Below are positions 8,696 through 17,105 of a stretch of DNA of 32,044 nucleotides, one piece after another. Numbering within the stretch: position 1 is the stretch's first letter; every line of letters starts with the position of its first letter. Both the position numbers and the translations under genes were made by a program. Origin of the DNA: Pseudooceanicola lipolyticus (lineage in GTDB: Bacteria; Pseudomonadota; Alphaproteobacteria; Rhodobacterales; Rhodobacteraceae); contig NZ_PGTB01000035.1 in assembly GCF_002786325.1 (NCBI RefSeq), forward strand, positions 1 to 32,044, read 5' to 3'. Under the pieces are notes generated by a model. It ran no database searches, was not told the origin of the DNA, and was given only the letters and a program-made list of their open reading frames with translations.

Positions 8696-9946
8696 ATGAA
8701 AGTCACACAGCAAATTAAGGCAGTGGTCCTTGCTGCTGCGCTGGCAACAAGCGCGACTGTGGCCTCAGCGCAGGACAAGGAGCCGATCCGCTTCGGACTC
8801 TGCTTCGACCTCAGCAAGTCCTACACCTTCATTTCGCCTCAGGTGGCCCAGGCCGCTCAGGACCTCGCGATGTATACCAACGAAAACGGTGGTATCGAAG
8901 GGCATCCGGTGGAAATCATCGTGCGCGATCACGGCAACGAACCGCAGCGCGGCGTGGAATGCTACGAGCAGCTCAAGCGTGAAGGTGTATTCATTTTCAA
9001 CATGCTCTCGACGCCGGTCACGAATGCGGTTCTGCCCCGTGCAATGAGAGACGGTAACATCCTGATGCAATCGTTCGTCGGTCGGGGTGACGCCGTGGAT
9101 GGCGAGGTGTTCGAATGGGTTTTCCCGGTCGGCCCGACCTATTGGCAGCAGGCGGCGAACGACGTTGCATTCATCAAGGAGCAGATGGGCGGTGATCTGA
9201 GCGATGCGAAGATCGGGTTCATCTATCTGGACTACCCCTTTGGCCAGGAACCGATCGAGATCCTGAAAACGCTTTCCGAGAAGGAAGGGTTCGAACTGGA
9301 GCTTTATCCCGTGCCGCTTCCCGGGTCGGATCAAGCCGGCGCATGGAGCAAAATCCGCCGCGACAAGCCCGACTATGTGATCAGCTGGCTACTGGCGGGC
9401 GGACATGTGGTCGCCTCGAAGGAAATGCGCCGCAACCGTTTCCCGATCGACCGCTATCTGTCGGTGAACTGGCTGAACGAAGTCGATATCGCCAATATCG
9501 GCGCGGAAGAGGCGAAAGGCATCCTGCGCGGGACCAACGTGGCCGGCGGCCAGGAAGTCCCGCTCGTCAAGACGATGCTGGACACCTACTATGCCAATGG
9601 CGAAGGCAGCGGCCCCGAGAGCTTGGTGCACGATGTCTACTACAACACCGGTCTTGCGATCTATTCGGTCGGTTTCGAAGCTGCCCGTATCGCGATCGAG
9701 GAGAACGGATGGCCGTTGACGCCAGAGAGCATGAAAGCGGGCTATGAAGCGATCGAGAACTTCGACGGCAACGGTCTCATGGCGCCGGTCACGGTGACCG
9801 CGGAAGACCATGGCGGCGGTGGCAAGACCCGGGTCGAACAGTGGGATGGCGAGACCTGGGTTCCGCTTACCGACTGGAGCGCCGATTACCTCGATATCGT
9901 TTGGGAAGTGATCAAGGAAAGCTCCGAGTCGTTCTCAGTCGAATGA
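8696..9946 (+). CDS. Periplasmic substrate-binding protein of the first Liv-type importer (copy 2)
   Basis: 416 aa paralogue of the preceding gene, with its own Sec signal peptide (hydrophobic core VVLAAALATSATVA, cleavage near VASAQ) and GGGAGAG ribosome site. Most mature-region residues match copy 1, yet substitutions such as GICYDLSKAY to GLCFDLSKSY and FDTLSTPVS to FNMLSTPVT may retune ligand choice. Both copies presumably dock on the single LivHM pair. A strong intrinsic terminator begins 8 bases after the stop codon, marking a transcript end. Confidence 0.9.
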   Translation: MKVTQQIKAVVLAAALATSATVASAQDKEPIRFGLCFDLSKSYTFISPQVAQAAQDLAMYTNENGGIEGHPVEIIVRDHGNEPQRGVECYEQLKREGVFIFNMLSTPVTNAVLPRAMRDGNILMQSFVGRGDAVDGEVFEWVFPVGPTYWQQAANDVAFIKEQMGGDLSDAKIGFIYLDYPFGQEPIEILKTLSEKEGFELELYPVPLPGSDQAGAWSKIRRDKPDYVISWLLAGGHVVASKEMRRNRFPIDRYLSVNWLNEVDIANIGAEEAKGILRGTNVAGGQEVPLVKTMLDTYYANGEGSGPESLVHDVYYNTGLAIYSVGFEAARIAIEENGWPLTPESMKAGYEAIENFDGNGLMAPVTVTAEDHGGGGKTRVEQWDGETWVPLTDWSADYLDIVWEVIKESSESFSVE

Positions 9947-9954
9947 ACACAAGC

Positions 9955-9986
9955 ATCCCCGCGGCACCCATGCCGCGGGGATTTTT
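9955..9986 (+). terminator. Rho-independent terminator after the binding-protein genes
   Basis: A perfect 12-bp stem (ATCCCCGCGGCA at 9955-9966 with its complement at 9971-9982), a CCCA loop and a T run (TTTTT within 9981-9986). It ends the transporter transcript, yet the next gene starts only 17-38 bases later in the same direction, so downstream expression depends on read-through or on an unseen promoter. Confidence 0.88.
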
Positions 9987-10023
9987 CGCACAAATACAGT
10001 CCATGAATAACGAAGTTAATGCT

Positions 10024-10800
10024 ATGAGCCCCATTGATGTGAAGATCGAAGACGGCATCGCAACCGTCTGTATCAACCGGCCCGAACGCAAGAACGCACT
10101 TTCCGTGGCCGCAACGAACGGGCTGACGGATGCCTGGGAGAAGATCGAGGCGGATGACAGCGTTCGTGTGGCCATTCTGACTTCTGCCGATTGCGGCGTT
10201 TTCAGCGCCGGACTGGATCTGAAGGAAGCCACACAAATCGCACGCGACGAGGGTGTCGATATTCTGACCAAGATGCGCGACCCGTTTCACGAGACCATGC
10301 GCGCCTGCAAGAAACCGATCATCGCGGCGATGACAGGGTCGCTGATGGCGGGCGGCATGATGCTGACCTTGAATTGCGATCTGCGGGTCGGTCTCAAGGG
10401 GACCAAGGTCGGTATCACCGAAGTAAAGATCGGTCGTGGATCGCCCTGGGCATCGCCGGCACTGTCCATGCTACCGCAGCCCATCCTTATGGAAATCGTT
10501 CTGACCGGCGACTTGATGCCGATCGAGCGCCTGCACGAATACGGGTTCACCAACTATATCGAAGACACTCCCGATGCTGTCCGCGCAAGGGCATTTGACC
10601 TTGCCAAACGCATTGCCAGCGCGGCCCCGCTGTCGGTTGTTGCCGCGAAAGGCGGCGTTCGCGCGACCATGGACCTGGGCTGTGCGGGTGGCCTGAAAGA
10701 GGGCAAGCGCCTTCACGAGGTGGTTTACGCCAGCAACGACGCGATTGAAGGCCCAAAGGCCTTTGCTGAAAAGCGGGCACCCGTCTGGACCGGGACCTGA
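10024..10800 (+). CDS. Crotonase-fold enoyl-CoA hydratase/isomerase family protein (1)
   Basis: 258 aa acting on an acyl-CoA. Oxyanion-hole segments SAGLDL (61-66) and GSLMAGG (105-111) are clear. Against rat enoyl-CoA hydratase, the Glu144 position is Met113 (GGMML) while the Glu164 equivalent is kept as Glu133 (ITEVKIG). A single glutamate is the pattern of enoyl-CoA isomerases more than of true hydratases. ATG 10024 gives the standard family length; ATG 10003 in the same frame is also possible, and neither has a strong ribosome site. Follows the terminator at 9955-9986 and precedes a second crotonase by 11 bp. Confidence 0.85.
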   Translation: MSPIDVKIEDGIATVCINRPERKNALSVAATNGLTDAWEKIEADDSVRVAILTSADCGVFSAGLDLKEATQIARDEGVDILTKMRDPFHETMRACKKPIIAAMTGSLMAGGMMLTLNCDLRVGLKGTKVGITEVKIGRGSPWASPALSMLPQPILMEIVLTGDLMPIERLHEYGFTNYIEDTPDAVRARAFDLAKRIASAAPLSVVAAKGGVRATMDLGCAGGLKEGKRLHEVVYASNDAIEGPKAFAEKRAPVWTGT

Positions 10801-10811
10801 TGGAGACTTGA

Positions 10812-11594
10812 ATGACTGAGCTTATTCGCCTGGACAGGGAAGGCCCTGTCGGAATCCTGCGTTTTCTTCAGCCGACAAAACGCAACCCTTACAGCATCGG
10901 GTTCGTCGAAGAACTGGTGGCGCTTCTGCGCGAAGCCGAACGGGACGCTACGATCCGTGTCGTTGTTATGACCGGTGGCAATCATTTCAGCAGCGGCGGC
11001 GATCTTGTCGGGTTTCAGTCCGAGATCGCCAAAGGCGCGCGGGCGACGTCGGAAATGGTGGACCTGGTTCACGATGGCGGACGCGCGGCCTATCTGTTTC
11101 GCAAACCTCTGATTTCCGCGGTATGCGGCGTGGCTTTTGGCGCGGGCCTCAGCCTGGCCTTGTCGGCGGACATTGTCGTTGCCGCCGAAGATGCCCGGCT
11201 GTGCGAAGTATTTGCACGCGTCGGCGGTTGTCCCGACACGGGATCAAGCTGGCTGCTTCAGCAGCGCGCCGGTGCGGGCGTTGCCCGGATGCTTGTGCTC
11301 ACGGGCCGTGAAATCGACGGGCGCACCGCCAGGGACCTGCGCGTTGTCGAAGAATGCGTGCCGGCCAACCAGGTCGAGGTACGGGCGCTGGAAATTGCCC
11401 GCGAGATTGCAACGCACCCGATGTTTGGCGTTCAGACCGCCAAGCGTGTGATGCGCGCCGCAGCCGAGTGCAGCTATCTCGAGGCGCTGGATATCGAGCG
11501 CGATGCCCAAAGCGTTTTGCTGTGCGCGCATGACTTTCCCGAGGCCATGAAAGCGTTTTCGGAAAAAAGAACTCCAGAATTCAAAGACCGTTAG
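10812..11594 (+). CDS. Crotonase-fold enoyl-CoA isomerase/hydratase, PaaG-like (2)
   Basis: 260 aa. Oxyanion-hole motifs are FSSGGDL (59-65) and GVAFGAG (106-112). Neither hydratase glutamate is present: the Glu144 position is Ser and the Glu164 position Phe. Instead Asp142 in CPDTGSSWLL lies where PaaG-type isomerases (FxxxGLxPDxGxxW) carry their catalytic aspartate. A double-bond or epoxide isomerisation of a CoA thioester is therefore more likely than plain hydration. Sits between the first crotonase and etfB, probably in one transcript. Confidence 0.85.
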   Translation: MTELIRLDREGPVGILRFLQPTKRNPYSIGFVEELVALLREAERDATIRVVVMTGGNHFSSGGDLVGFQSEIAKGARATSEMVDLVHDGGRAAYLFRKPLISAVCGVAFGAGLSLALSADIVVAAEDARLCEVFARVGGCPDTGSSWLLQQRAGAGVARMLVLTGREIDGRTARDLRVVEECVPANQVEVRALEIAREIATHPMFGVQTAKRVMRAAAECSYLEALDIERDAQSVLLCAHDFPEAMKAFSEKRTPEFKDR

Positions 11595-11636
11595 CTCGGT
11601 TGAAACCTTATCGCAAAACTCAAGGAGACCACGCCA

Positions 11637-12395
11637 ATGAAGGTACTCGTGCCTGTGAAACGCGTGATCGACTACAACGTGAAGGTTCGTGTCAAAGCGG
11701 ACGGAAGCGGTGTCGATCTGGCCAACGTTAAGATGTCGATGAACCCTTTCGACGAAATCGCCGTCGAAGAGGCGATACGCCTGAAAGAGGCCGGCAAGGC
11801 CGAAGAGGTGGTCGCGGTATCCATCGGCGTCAAACAGGCGCAGGAAACCCTGCGCACCGCACTGGCCATGGGTGCCGACCGCGCCATCCTGGTCGTTGCA
11901 GCGGATGACGTGCACCATGATATCGAGCCGCTGGCAGTGGCCAAAATCCTTGCCAAGGTCGTGGAAGAGGAACAGCCTGGTCTGATTCTCTGCGGCAAGC
12001 AGGCGATCGACAACGACATGAACGCCACCGGCCAGATGCTGTCCGCCCTGCTCGGCTGGAGCCAGGCGACCTTTGCGTCCGAAGTGGACATCGACGGCGA
12101 CACCGCCAGGGTCACCCGCGAGGTCGACGGCGGGTTGCAGACCATCGCCGTGAAGATGCCCGCCATCGTCACCGTGGACCTGCGCCTGAACGAGCCGCGT
12201 TATGCCTCGCTGCCCAACATCATGAAGGCAAAGAAAAAACCGCTGGATGAGAAATCCGCCGCCGACTATGGCGTCGATGTCAGCCCGCGGCTGGAAATCG
12301 TCAAGACGGCCGAGCCCGCCGAACGCTCGGCCGGGATCATCGTCGGCTCGGTGGACGAGCTGGTTGCGAAACTCAAAGAAGCGGGGGCTGTGTAA
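11637..12395 (+). CDS. etfB: Electron transfer flavoprotein, beta subunit
   Basis: 252 aa. N-terminal [20 protein letters not shown], the [17 protein letters not shown] helix and a C-terminal anchor helix are diagnostic for EtfB, which holds AMP and docks dehydrogenases. An AAGGAGACC ribosome site lies upstream. The stop TAA overlaps the etfA start (TAATG), so the subunits are translationally coupled. ETF shuttles electrons from acyl-CoA dehydrogenases to ETF-ubiquinone oxidoreductase. It may serve the acyl-CoA dehydrogenase encoded near the window start. Confidence 0.95.
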   Translation: MKVLVPVKRVIDYNVKVRVKADGSGVDLANVKMSMNPFDEIAVEEAIRLKEAGKAEEVVAVSIGVKQAQETLRTALAMGADRAILVVAADDVHHDIEPLAVAKILAKVVEEEQPGLILCGKQAIDNDMNATGQMLSALLGWSQATFASEVDIDGDTARVTREVDGGLQTIAVKMPAIVTVDLRLNEPRYASLPNIMKAKKKPLDEKSAADYGVDVSPRLEIVKTAEPAERSAGIIVGSVDELVAKLKEAGAV

Positions 12396-13321
12396 TGGCT
12401 GTTCTTCTGATTGGTGAAGTGACCAACGGCGAACTGGCGCTGGACGCCACCGCCAAGGCCGTGACCGCCGCATCGGCGCTGGGTGACGTGACCGTTCTGT
12501 GCGCCGGTGCCTCCGCCGCCGCCGCCGGCGAGGCCGCCGCCAAGATCGCCGGTGTCGCCAAGGTGCTGGTCGCCGAGGATGCCTCGCTGGGCCACCGCCT
12601 GGCGGAACCGACCGCCGCGCTGATCGTCAGCCTGGCAGGCGATTATGAACATATCGTTGCCCCGGCCACGACGGATGCGAAAAACGTCATGCCGCGCGTT
12701 GCCGCGCTTCTGGACGTGATGGTGCTGTCGGATGTCTCCGGCGTGGTTGATGGCGCGACCTTCGAACGCCCGATCTATGCCGGCAACGCCGTGCAGACGG
12801 TGAAATCGTCGGATGCCAAGAAGGTCATCACCTTCCGCACCTCGACCTTCGACGCCGCCGGCGACGGCGGGTCTGCCCCGGTCGAAACCATCGGCGCCGC
12901 CGAAAACCCCGGCCTCAGCGAATGGGTCGAGGACAAGGTGGCCGAAAGCGACCGCCCCGAGCTGACCTCGGCCGGCGTGGTCGTGTCGGGCGGCCGTGGC
13001 GTCGGCTCCGAGGAAGACTTCAAGATCATCGAGGCGCTGGCCGACAAGCTGGGCGCCGCCGTCGGCGCCTCCCGCGCCGCCGTCGATTCGGGTTACGCCC
13101 CGAACGACTGGCAGGTGGGCCAGACCGGCAAGGTGGTCGCCCCCGAACTCTACATCGCCGTCGGCATCTCGGGCGCCATCCAGCACCTCGCCGGCATGAA
13201 GGATTCGAAGATCATCGTCGCCATCAACAAGGACGAAGAAGCCCCGATCTTCCAGGTCGCCGACTTCGGACTGGTGGCCGACCTCTTCCAGGCCGTCCCC
13301 GAACTGACCGAAAAACTGTGA
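12395..13321 (+). CDS. etfA: Electron transfer flavoprotein, alpha subunit
   Basis: 308 aa. The C-terminal FAD domain is complete: [53 protein letters not shown] and [19 protein letters not shown]. Forms a heterodimer with EtfB. The codons are conspicuously rich in GCC/GGC compared with the SDR and transporter genes upstream, so this pair may have a different history from the rest of the cluster. Last gene of the plus-strand group; a terminator lies about 50 bp downstream. Confidence 0.95.
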   Translation: MAVLLIGEVTNGELALDATAKAVTAASALGDVTVLCAGASAAAAGEAAAKIAGVAKVLVAEDASLGHRLAEPTAALIVSLAGDYEHIVAPATTDAKNVMPRVAALLDVMVLSDVSGVVDGATFERPIYAGNAVQTVKSSDAKKVITFRTSTFDAAGDGGSAPVETIGAAENPGLSEWVEDKVAESDRPELTSAGVVVSGGRGVGSEEDFKIIEALADKLGAAVGASRAAVDSGYAPNDWQVGQTGKVVAPELYIAVGISGAIQHLAGMKDSKIIVAINKDEEAPIFQVADFGLVADLFQAVPELTEKL

Positions 13322-13372
13322 TCGGTGAACGGTGGGTTTGAAATCCACCCTACACATACCGCAGGACAGACG

Positions 13373-13400
13373 ACGCCCGCCGGAAACGGCGGGCGTTTTT
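13373..13400 (+). terminator. Rho-independent terminator after etfA
   Basis: A perfect 10-bp GC-rich stem (ACGCCCGCCG at 13373-13382, complement at 13387-13396), a GAAA tetraloop and five Ts. It closes the plus-strand transcript before the convergent minus-strand operon. The remaining intergenic stretch (13401-13521) holds an 8-bp inverted repeat (TTCGACCC / GGGTCGAA, 13427-13450) without a T run; I assign it no function. Confidence 0.9.
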
Positions 13401-13521
13401 CATGGGGAAGAGCACTCTGGGACCACTTCGACCCAAGGTGTCGGGTCGAAATGGGGGCAGTTTATGCCCATGGCGGTAGAAGCGAGTTGCTGGGCGGGCA
13501 ATTCATCCCACCAGTTCATCC

Positions 13522-14343
13522 TTATGCCAGAAAGAAGTCCTTAATCAGGCTGTTGAACCGGTCCTTCTTTTCGATTTGCGTCCAGTGGCCGCATTCGCCG
13601 AAGGTGTGCAGTTCCGAGCGTTTCAGCAATTGGTGAAGGCGATGAGAGGACTCCAGGGGGATAACCGCATCCTCGCGGCCGTGCACAATCAGCGCGCGAT
13701 GGGGGAGCGCGGCAATCTTGTCTTCAGGCGTAGACAGCGCGGCGACATGGCGACCGCGGGGTGCCGGGAACATGGCCGAGAAACTTTCCTGATAGCCGGG
13801 GCGTTTGCTGGCGTCGTAACGCGATTTTATCAGATCCTCGGTGATGAGGCTTTTGTCATAGGCAAAGCACTCCATCATGATCTTGCGCATGTTTTCCAGG
13901 CTGGGCTCATAGCCCCAGACGGTGTCCAGCCCCTCTGTCAGACCAAAATCAAGACCGGCCGATCCCATCAGAACCATCCGGTCGACCCGGTCGGGATACC
14001 GGCTGGCAATAGCCAGCGTGAGCCCGCCGCCGAAGGAATTACCGACGAAATGGGCCTTTTCGACACCCGTGGCGTCCATAAATGCGATTGTATGTTCGAC
14101 CCAGCCGTCCAGCGAGTAGGTCTCGTTCTCGTGCCGCTCGGTGTAGCCAAATCCCATTGCATCCGGCGCCAGAACCCGGAAATCGCTGGCCAGATCGGGA
14201 ACTGTCAGCCGCCAGTTGGCATAGCCGGTCACGCCCGGGCCGGAGCCATGCAGCAACAAAACTGCAGGGCCGGTCCCCTCTTCAAGATAGTTGGTCTTCC
14301 GCCCTGCGGCCTCGATTGTCTTGCCGATTTCAGGATTGGTCAT
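13522..14343 (-). CDS. Alpha/beta hydrolase of the meta-cleavage pathway (C-C bond hydrolase)
   Basis: 273 aa, the fold and length of 2-hydroxy-6-oxo-dienoate hydrolases (XylF/DmpD/TodF/CmtE type). Ser103 in GNSFGG, Asp225 in GREDAVIP and His253 in GECGHW form the catalytic triad; HGSGPG (32-37) builds the oxyanion hole. It splits the decarboxylated ring-fission product into 2-hydroxypenta-2,4-dienoate plus a carboxylic acid derived from the ring substituent. Last gene of the long minus-strand operon, two bases after the aldolase stop. Confidence 0.9.
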   Translation of the reverse strand: MTNPEIGKTIEAAGRKTNYLEEGTGPAVLLLHGSGPGVTGYANWRLTVPDLASDFRVLAPDAMGFGYTERHENETYSLDGWVEHTIAFMDATGVEKAHFVGNSFGGGLTLAIASRYPDRVDRMVLMGSAGLDFGLTEGLDTVWGYEPSLENMRKIMMECFAYDKSLITEDLIKSRYDASKRPGYQESFSAMFPAPRGRHVAALSTPEDKIAALPHRALIVHGREDAVIPLESSHRLHQLLKRSELHTFGECGHWTQIEKKDRFNSLIKDFFLA

Positions 14344-14345
14344 TG

Positions 14346-15380
14346 TTAATTCCCTTGTTGCCCTGTTGCGTTGCTGCCGTTCGCCAGGTCCAGTGCGACA
14401 TCGACAATCATGTCTTCCTGCCCGCCGACCATGCGGCGCTGGCCCAGCTCGTTCAGAATAGTGCGTGCATCTATGCCATATTGCGCGGCCGCGCGTTCCG
14501 CGTGCAAAAGAAAGCTCGAATAGACACCGCTATAGCCCAGAGAAAGCGTTTCACGGTCGACCCGGACCGGGCGCTCCTGTAGCGGGCGGACCAGATCGTC
14601 TGCCGCGTCCATCAGCGCGTTGAGGTTGGTGCCCGTATCGTAGCCTTCCCTTTCAAGAACCGCTATCAGAGCTTCGAGAGGCGCATTTCCGGCCCCCGCG
14701 CCCAGGCCCGTCAGGGATCCGTCGACGCGATACGCCCCCTCTTCGACGGCGGCGACCGAAATCGCAACACCAAGCGTGAGGTTGTGATGCGCATGGATGC
14801 CGACCTGCGTTTCCGGCTTTAGCGCCTGGCGCAAAGCGCGCGCCCGCGCCCGCGCGGAACTGACGGTCAACGCACCGGCGCTATCGGTCACATATACGCA
14901 ATGTGCACCGTAGCTTTCCATAAGCAGGGCCTGTTCGGCCAGGGCGCCGGGTTCGTTCATGTGGGCCATCATCAGAAAGCCCGACACATCCATGCCAATG
15001 TCGCGTGCGGTGCCGATATGTTGTCTGGCGATGTCTGCCTCTGTGCAATGGGTGGCCACGCGAACCGACCGGACACCGGCGGCGTATGCCTCTTTGAGGT
15101 CGGCGATTGTGCCGATGCCCGGAACCAGAAGCGTGGTCAGTTTGGCGGTCTTTACCGCGTCGGCCGCGGCGGCGATCCAATCCAGATCGCGGTGGCGCCC
15201 GAAACCATAGTTGAAACTTGTCCCGTTCAAACCGTCGCCGTGGCTGACCTCGATCGCATCAACGCCTGCGGCGTCCAGCGCAGCGGCGATATCTTGCACC
15301 TGGCCGACAGTGAACTGGTGGCGCACCGCATGCATCCCGTCGCGCAGTGTCACGTCTTGGATATAGAGGTTCCTGGTCAT
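14346..15380 (-). CDS. 4-hydroxy-2-oxovalerate aldolase
   Basis: 344 aa, DmpG/MhpE type. Cleaves 4-hydroxy-2-oxovalerate to pyruvate and acetaldehyde. [11 protein letters not shown] supplies Arg13, the metal ligand Asp14 and His17; His196 and His198 in GIHAHHN complete the metal site. A C-terminal [13 protein letters not shown] segment packs against the dehydrogenase partner. The ATG at 15380 overlaps the acetaldehyde dehydrogenase stop by four bases (ATGA), matching the known bifunctional complex in which acetaldehyde is channelled. In-frame extension upstream of this ATG is out of line with family length. Confidence 0.95.
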   Translation of the reverse strand: MTRNLYIQDVTLRDGMHAVRHQFTVGQVQDIAAALDAAGVDAIEVSHGDGLNGTSFNYGFGRHRDLDWIAAAADAVKTAKLTTLLVPGIGTIADLKEAYAAGVRSVRVATHCTEADIARQHIGTARDIGMDVSGFLMMAHMNEPGALAEQALLMESYGAHCVYVTDSAGALTVSSARARARALRQALKPETQVGIHAHHNLTLGVAISVAAVEEGAYRVDGSLTGLGAGAGNAPLEALIAVLEREGYDTGTNLNALMDAADDLVRPLQERPVRVDRETLSLGYSGVYSSFLLHAERAAAQYGIDARTILNELGQRRMVGGQEDMIVDVALDLANGSNATGQQGN

Positions 15381-16312
15381 TGCGCGGCCTTTTCTTTCGT
15401 GCGTGCGATCTGTTCGCCGGTTGCCAGCGCCGCCGATGTCATGATGTCCAGATTTCCGGCGTATTTCGGCAGGTAGTGTCCGGCGCCCTCTACTTCGAGA
15501 AACACCGAAACCTTCAGCCCGCCTTCGGCAGGGCCGCCGGGCAGCCCGGCCGCCGCGTTCGGTCCGATCCTTTCGAACTGAACTTCCTGTTTGAGACGGT
15601 ATCCAGGGACATAAGCCCGTACGGATTCGACCATATCCTCGACCGATGCGCGAATAGCTTCCGCGTCGTCTGTCTGGGCCAGGCAATACACCGTGTCCCG
15701 CATCACCAAAGGCGGCTCTGCCGGATTGAGGATAATGATGGCTTTGCCTTCCTCGGCGCCTCCGACCTCACATATTGCGCGCGAGGTGGTCTCGGTAAAT
15801 TCGTCGATATTCGCGCGCGTTCCCGGCCCGGCCGACCTGGAAGAGATCGAGGCGACAATTTCCGCATAGCGCACCGGGGCCACCCGCGAAACCGCGGCCA
15901 CGATCGGAATGGTGGCCTGGCCGCCGCAGGTAACCATGTTGACATTGGCCGCGTCCAAATGGGTGGAAATGTTGACCGTCGGCACCACATAGGGCCCGAT
16001 GGCGGCAGGCGTCAGATCGACGACCCGCTTGCCATCGGCCGTCAGCAACTCGCTGTGCCGGGCGTGGGCCTTGGCGGACGTCGCGTCGAACACCACAGCA
16101 ATGTCGCCATAGCCGGGCATCTGCCGTAAACCGTCGATACCCTCGGCCGTCACCGGGACGCCCAGCTTTTCAGCCCGCTTCAACCCGTCCGAGGCAGGGT
16201 CAATGCCGACAAATGCAGCCAGTTCCAACAGGTCGCTGTTCCGCATCAGCTTGATCATGAGATCGGTGCCGATATTGCCGGTGCCGATTATGGCCGCCTT
16301 TACTTTTGACAT
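15377..16312 (-). CDS. Acetaldehyde dehydrogenase (acylating)
   Basis: 311 aa, DmpF/MhpF type. Converts acetaldehyde plus CoA and NAD+ to acetyl-CoA. IIGTGNIG (8-15) is the nucleotide-binding loop and Cys129 in [10 protein letters not shown] is the thioester-forming nucleophile. Start [10 protein letters not shown] at 16312 gives the standard length. Partner of the following aldolase gene, with which it shares an ATGA overlap; the preceding hydratase ends four bases upstream. Confidence 0.95.
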   Translation of the reverse strand: MSKVKAAIIGTGNIGTDLMIKLMRNSDLLELAAFVGIDPASDGLKRAEKLGVPVTAEGIDGLRQMPGYGDIAVVFDATSAKAHARHSELLTADGKRVVDLTPAAIGPYVVPTVNISTHLDAANVNMVTCGGQATIPIVAAVSRVAPVRYAEIVASISSRSAGPGTRANIDEFTETTSRAICEVGGAEEGKAIIILNPAEPPLVMRDTVYCLAQTDDAEAIRASVEDMVESVRAYVPGYRLKQEVQFERIGPNAAAGLPGGPAEGGLKVSVFLEVEGAGHYLPKYAGNLDIMTSAALATGEQIARTKEKAAQ

Positions 16313-16316
16313 TCTA

Positions 16317-17105
16317 TCACTCCGTGAATGAAACGCTGACATGGCCCAGGCCGCCAATCGAGGCCTGAACCAGTGCTTTGCCCGTGACCGGAGCCATCGG
16401 CCCCAACGCTCCGGACAGGATGATCTGCCCCGCCCTGAGGGGCGTTCCGTTTGTACGCATCTTTTCGGCCAGCCAGGCGACGGCGTTGACAGGGCTGCCC
16501 ATGCAGGCCGCACCGGTTCCGGTGGAAACGGTCTGCCCGTTCAGGGTCATGTCCATTGCGCAGTTGGAAAAATCGAAGCCCAGGGGCGAGATGACCGGAG
16601 CGCCCAGAACCAACAAACCGGACGAGGCATTGTCGGCGATCGTATCGAGCAGGGTGATGTTCCAATCGGCTATGCGGCTGTCCACGATCTCGATTGCCGG
16701 GGCAATAAAGACGGTTGCGCGCAATACATCCGCGGCATTCGGCTGGGCAATATCCAGATCGTCGCCTAGAATAAACGCGATCTCCGCCTCGATCTTTGGT
16801 TGCAGCACGCGGTCCGATGAAATGATACCCCCATCGCCGACAATCATGTCCGACAGCAAGGTGCCGTAGTCCGGCTGATCCACGCCCATCTGAGCCTGAA
16901 CGGCCTTGGCGGTCAGTCCGATCTTATGCCCGATCAACCGGCTGCCCCCGGCCAGACGCCGTTCGATATTGGCCTGCTGCACGGCATATGCGGCATCAAG
17001 ACCGTCGTCCTTGAGATGTTCTTGGATCGGAGCGCACGGCGTTGCTTTCTTCTCTGCCTGCCACAATGCTTCGGCCGCGACTGCCAGGTTATTGTCCAAT
17101 TTCAT
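16317..17105 (-). CDS. 2-keto-4-pentenoate (2-hydroxypenta-2,4-dienoate) hydratase
   Basis: 262 aa, MhpD/DmpE family. Adds water to 2-hydroxypenta-2,4-dienoate to give 4-hydroxy-2-oxovalerate. Metal-binding glutamates Glu106 and Glu108 (KIEAEIAF) and Glu139 ([10 protein letters not shown]) fall at the positions reported for E. coli MhpD, and GHKIGLT (59-65) carries the conserved lysine. The ATG overlaps the decarboxylase stop by four bases, so translation is coupled. Confidence 0.93.
   Translation of the reverse strand: MKLDNNLAVAAEALWQAEKKATPCAPIQEHLKDDGLDAAYAVQQANIERRLAGGSRLIGHKIGLTAKAVQAQMGVDQPDYGTLLSDMIVGDGGIISSDRVLQPKIEAEIAFILGDDLDIAQPNAADVLRATVFIAPAIEIVDSRIADWNITLLDTIADNASSGLLVLGAPVISPLGFDFSNCAMDMTLNGQTVSTGTGAACMGSPVNAVAWLAEKMRTNGTPLRAGQIILSGALGPMAPVTGKALVQASIGGLGHVSVSFTE

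Noticed and set aside
9841-10023. An extended N-terminus for the first crotonase
   Set aside because: The extension overlaps the binding-protein gene and the terminator and is absent from the family.
11244-12473. A 409-codon minus-strand frame, and another at 12266-13357
   Set aside because: Both are antisense to the second crotonase and etfBA; low-complexity Gly/Arg/His composition, no family match. Shadows of GC-rich sense genes.
13427-13450. TTCGACCC / GGGTCGAA repeat between the convergent operons as a bidirectional terminator or att site
   Set aside because: No T run on either strand and no second copy noticed; function not supportable.
15381-15686. A 102-residue N-terminal extension of the aldolase
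   Set aside because: It reads through the acetaldehyde dehydrogenase gene out of frame; the ATG at 15380 fits family length and the ATGA overlap.
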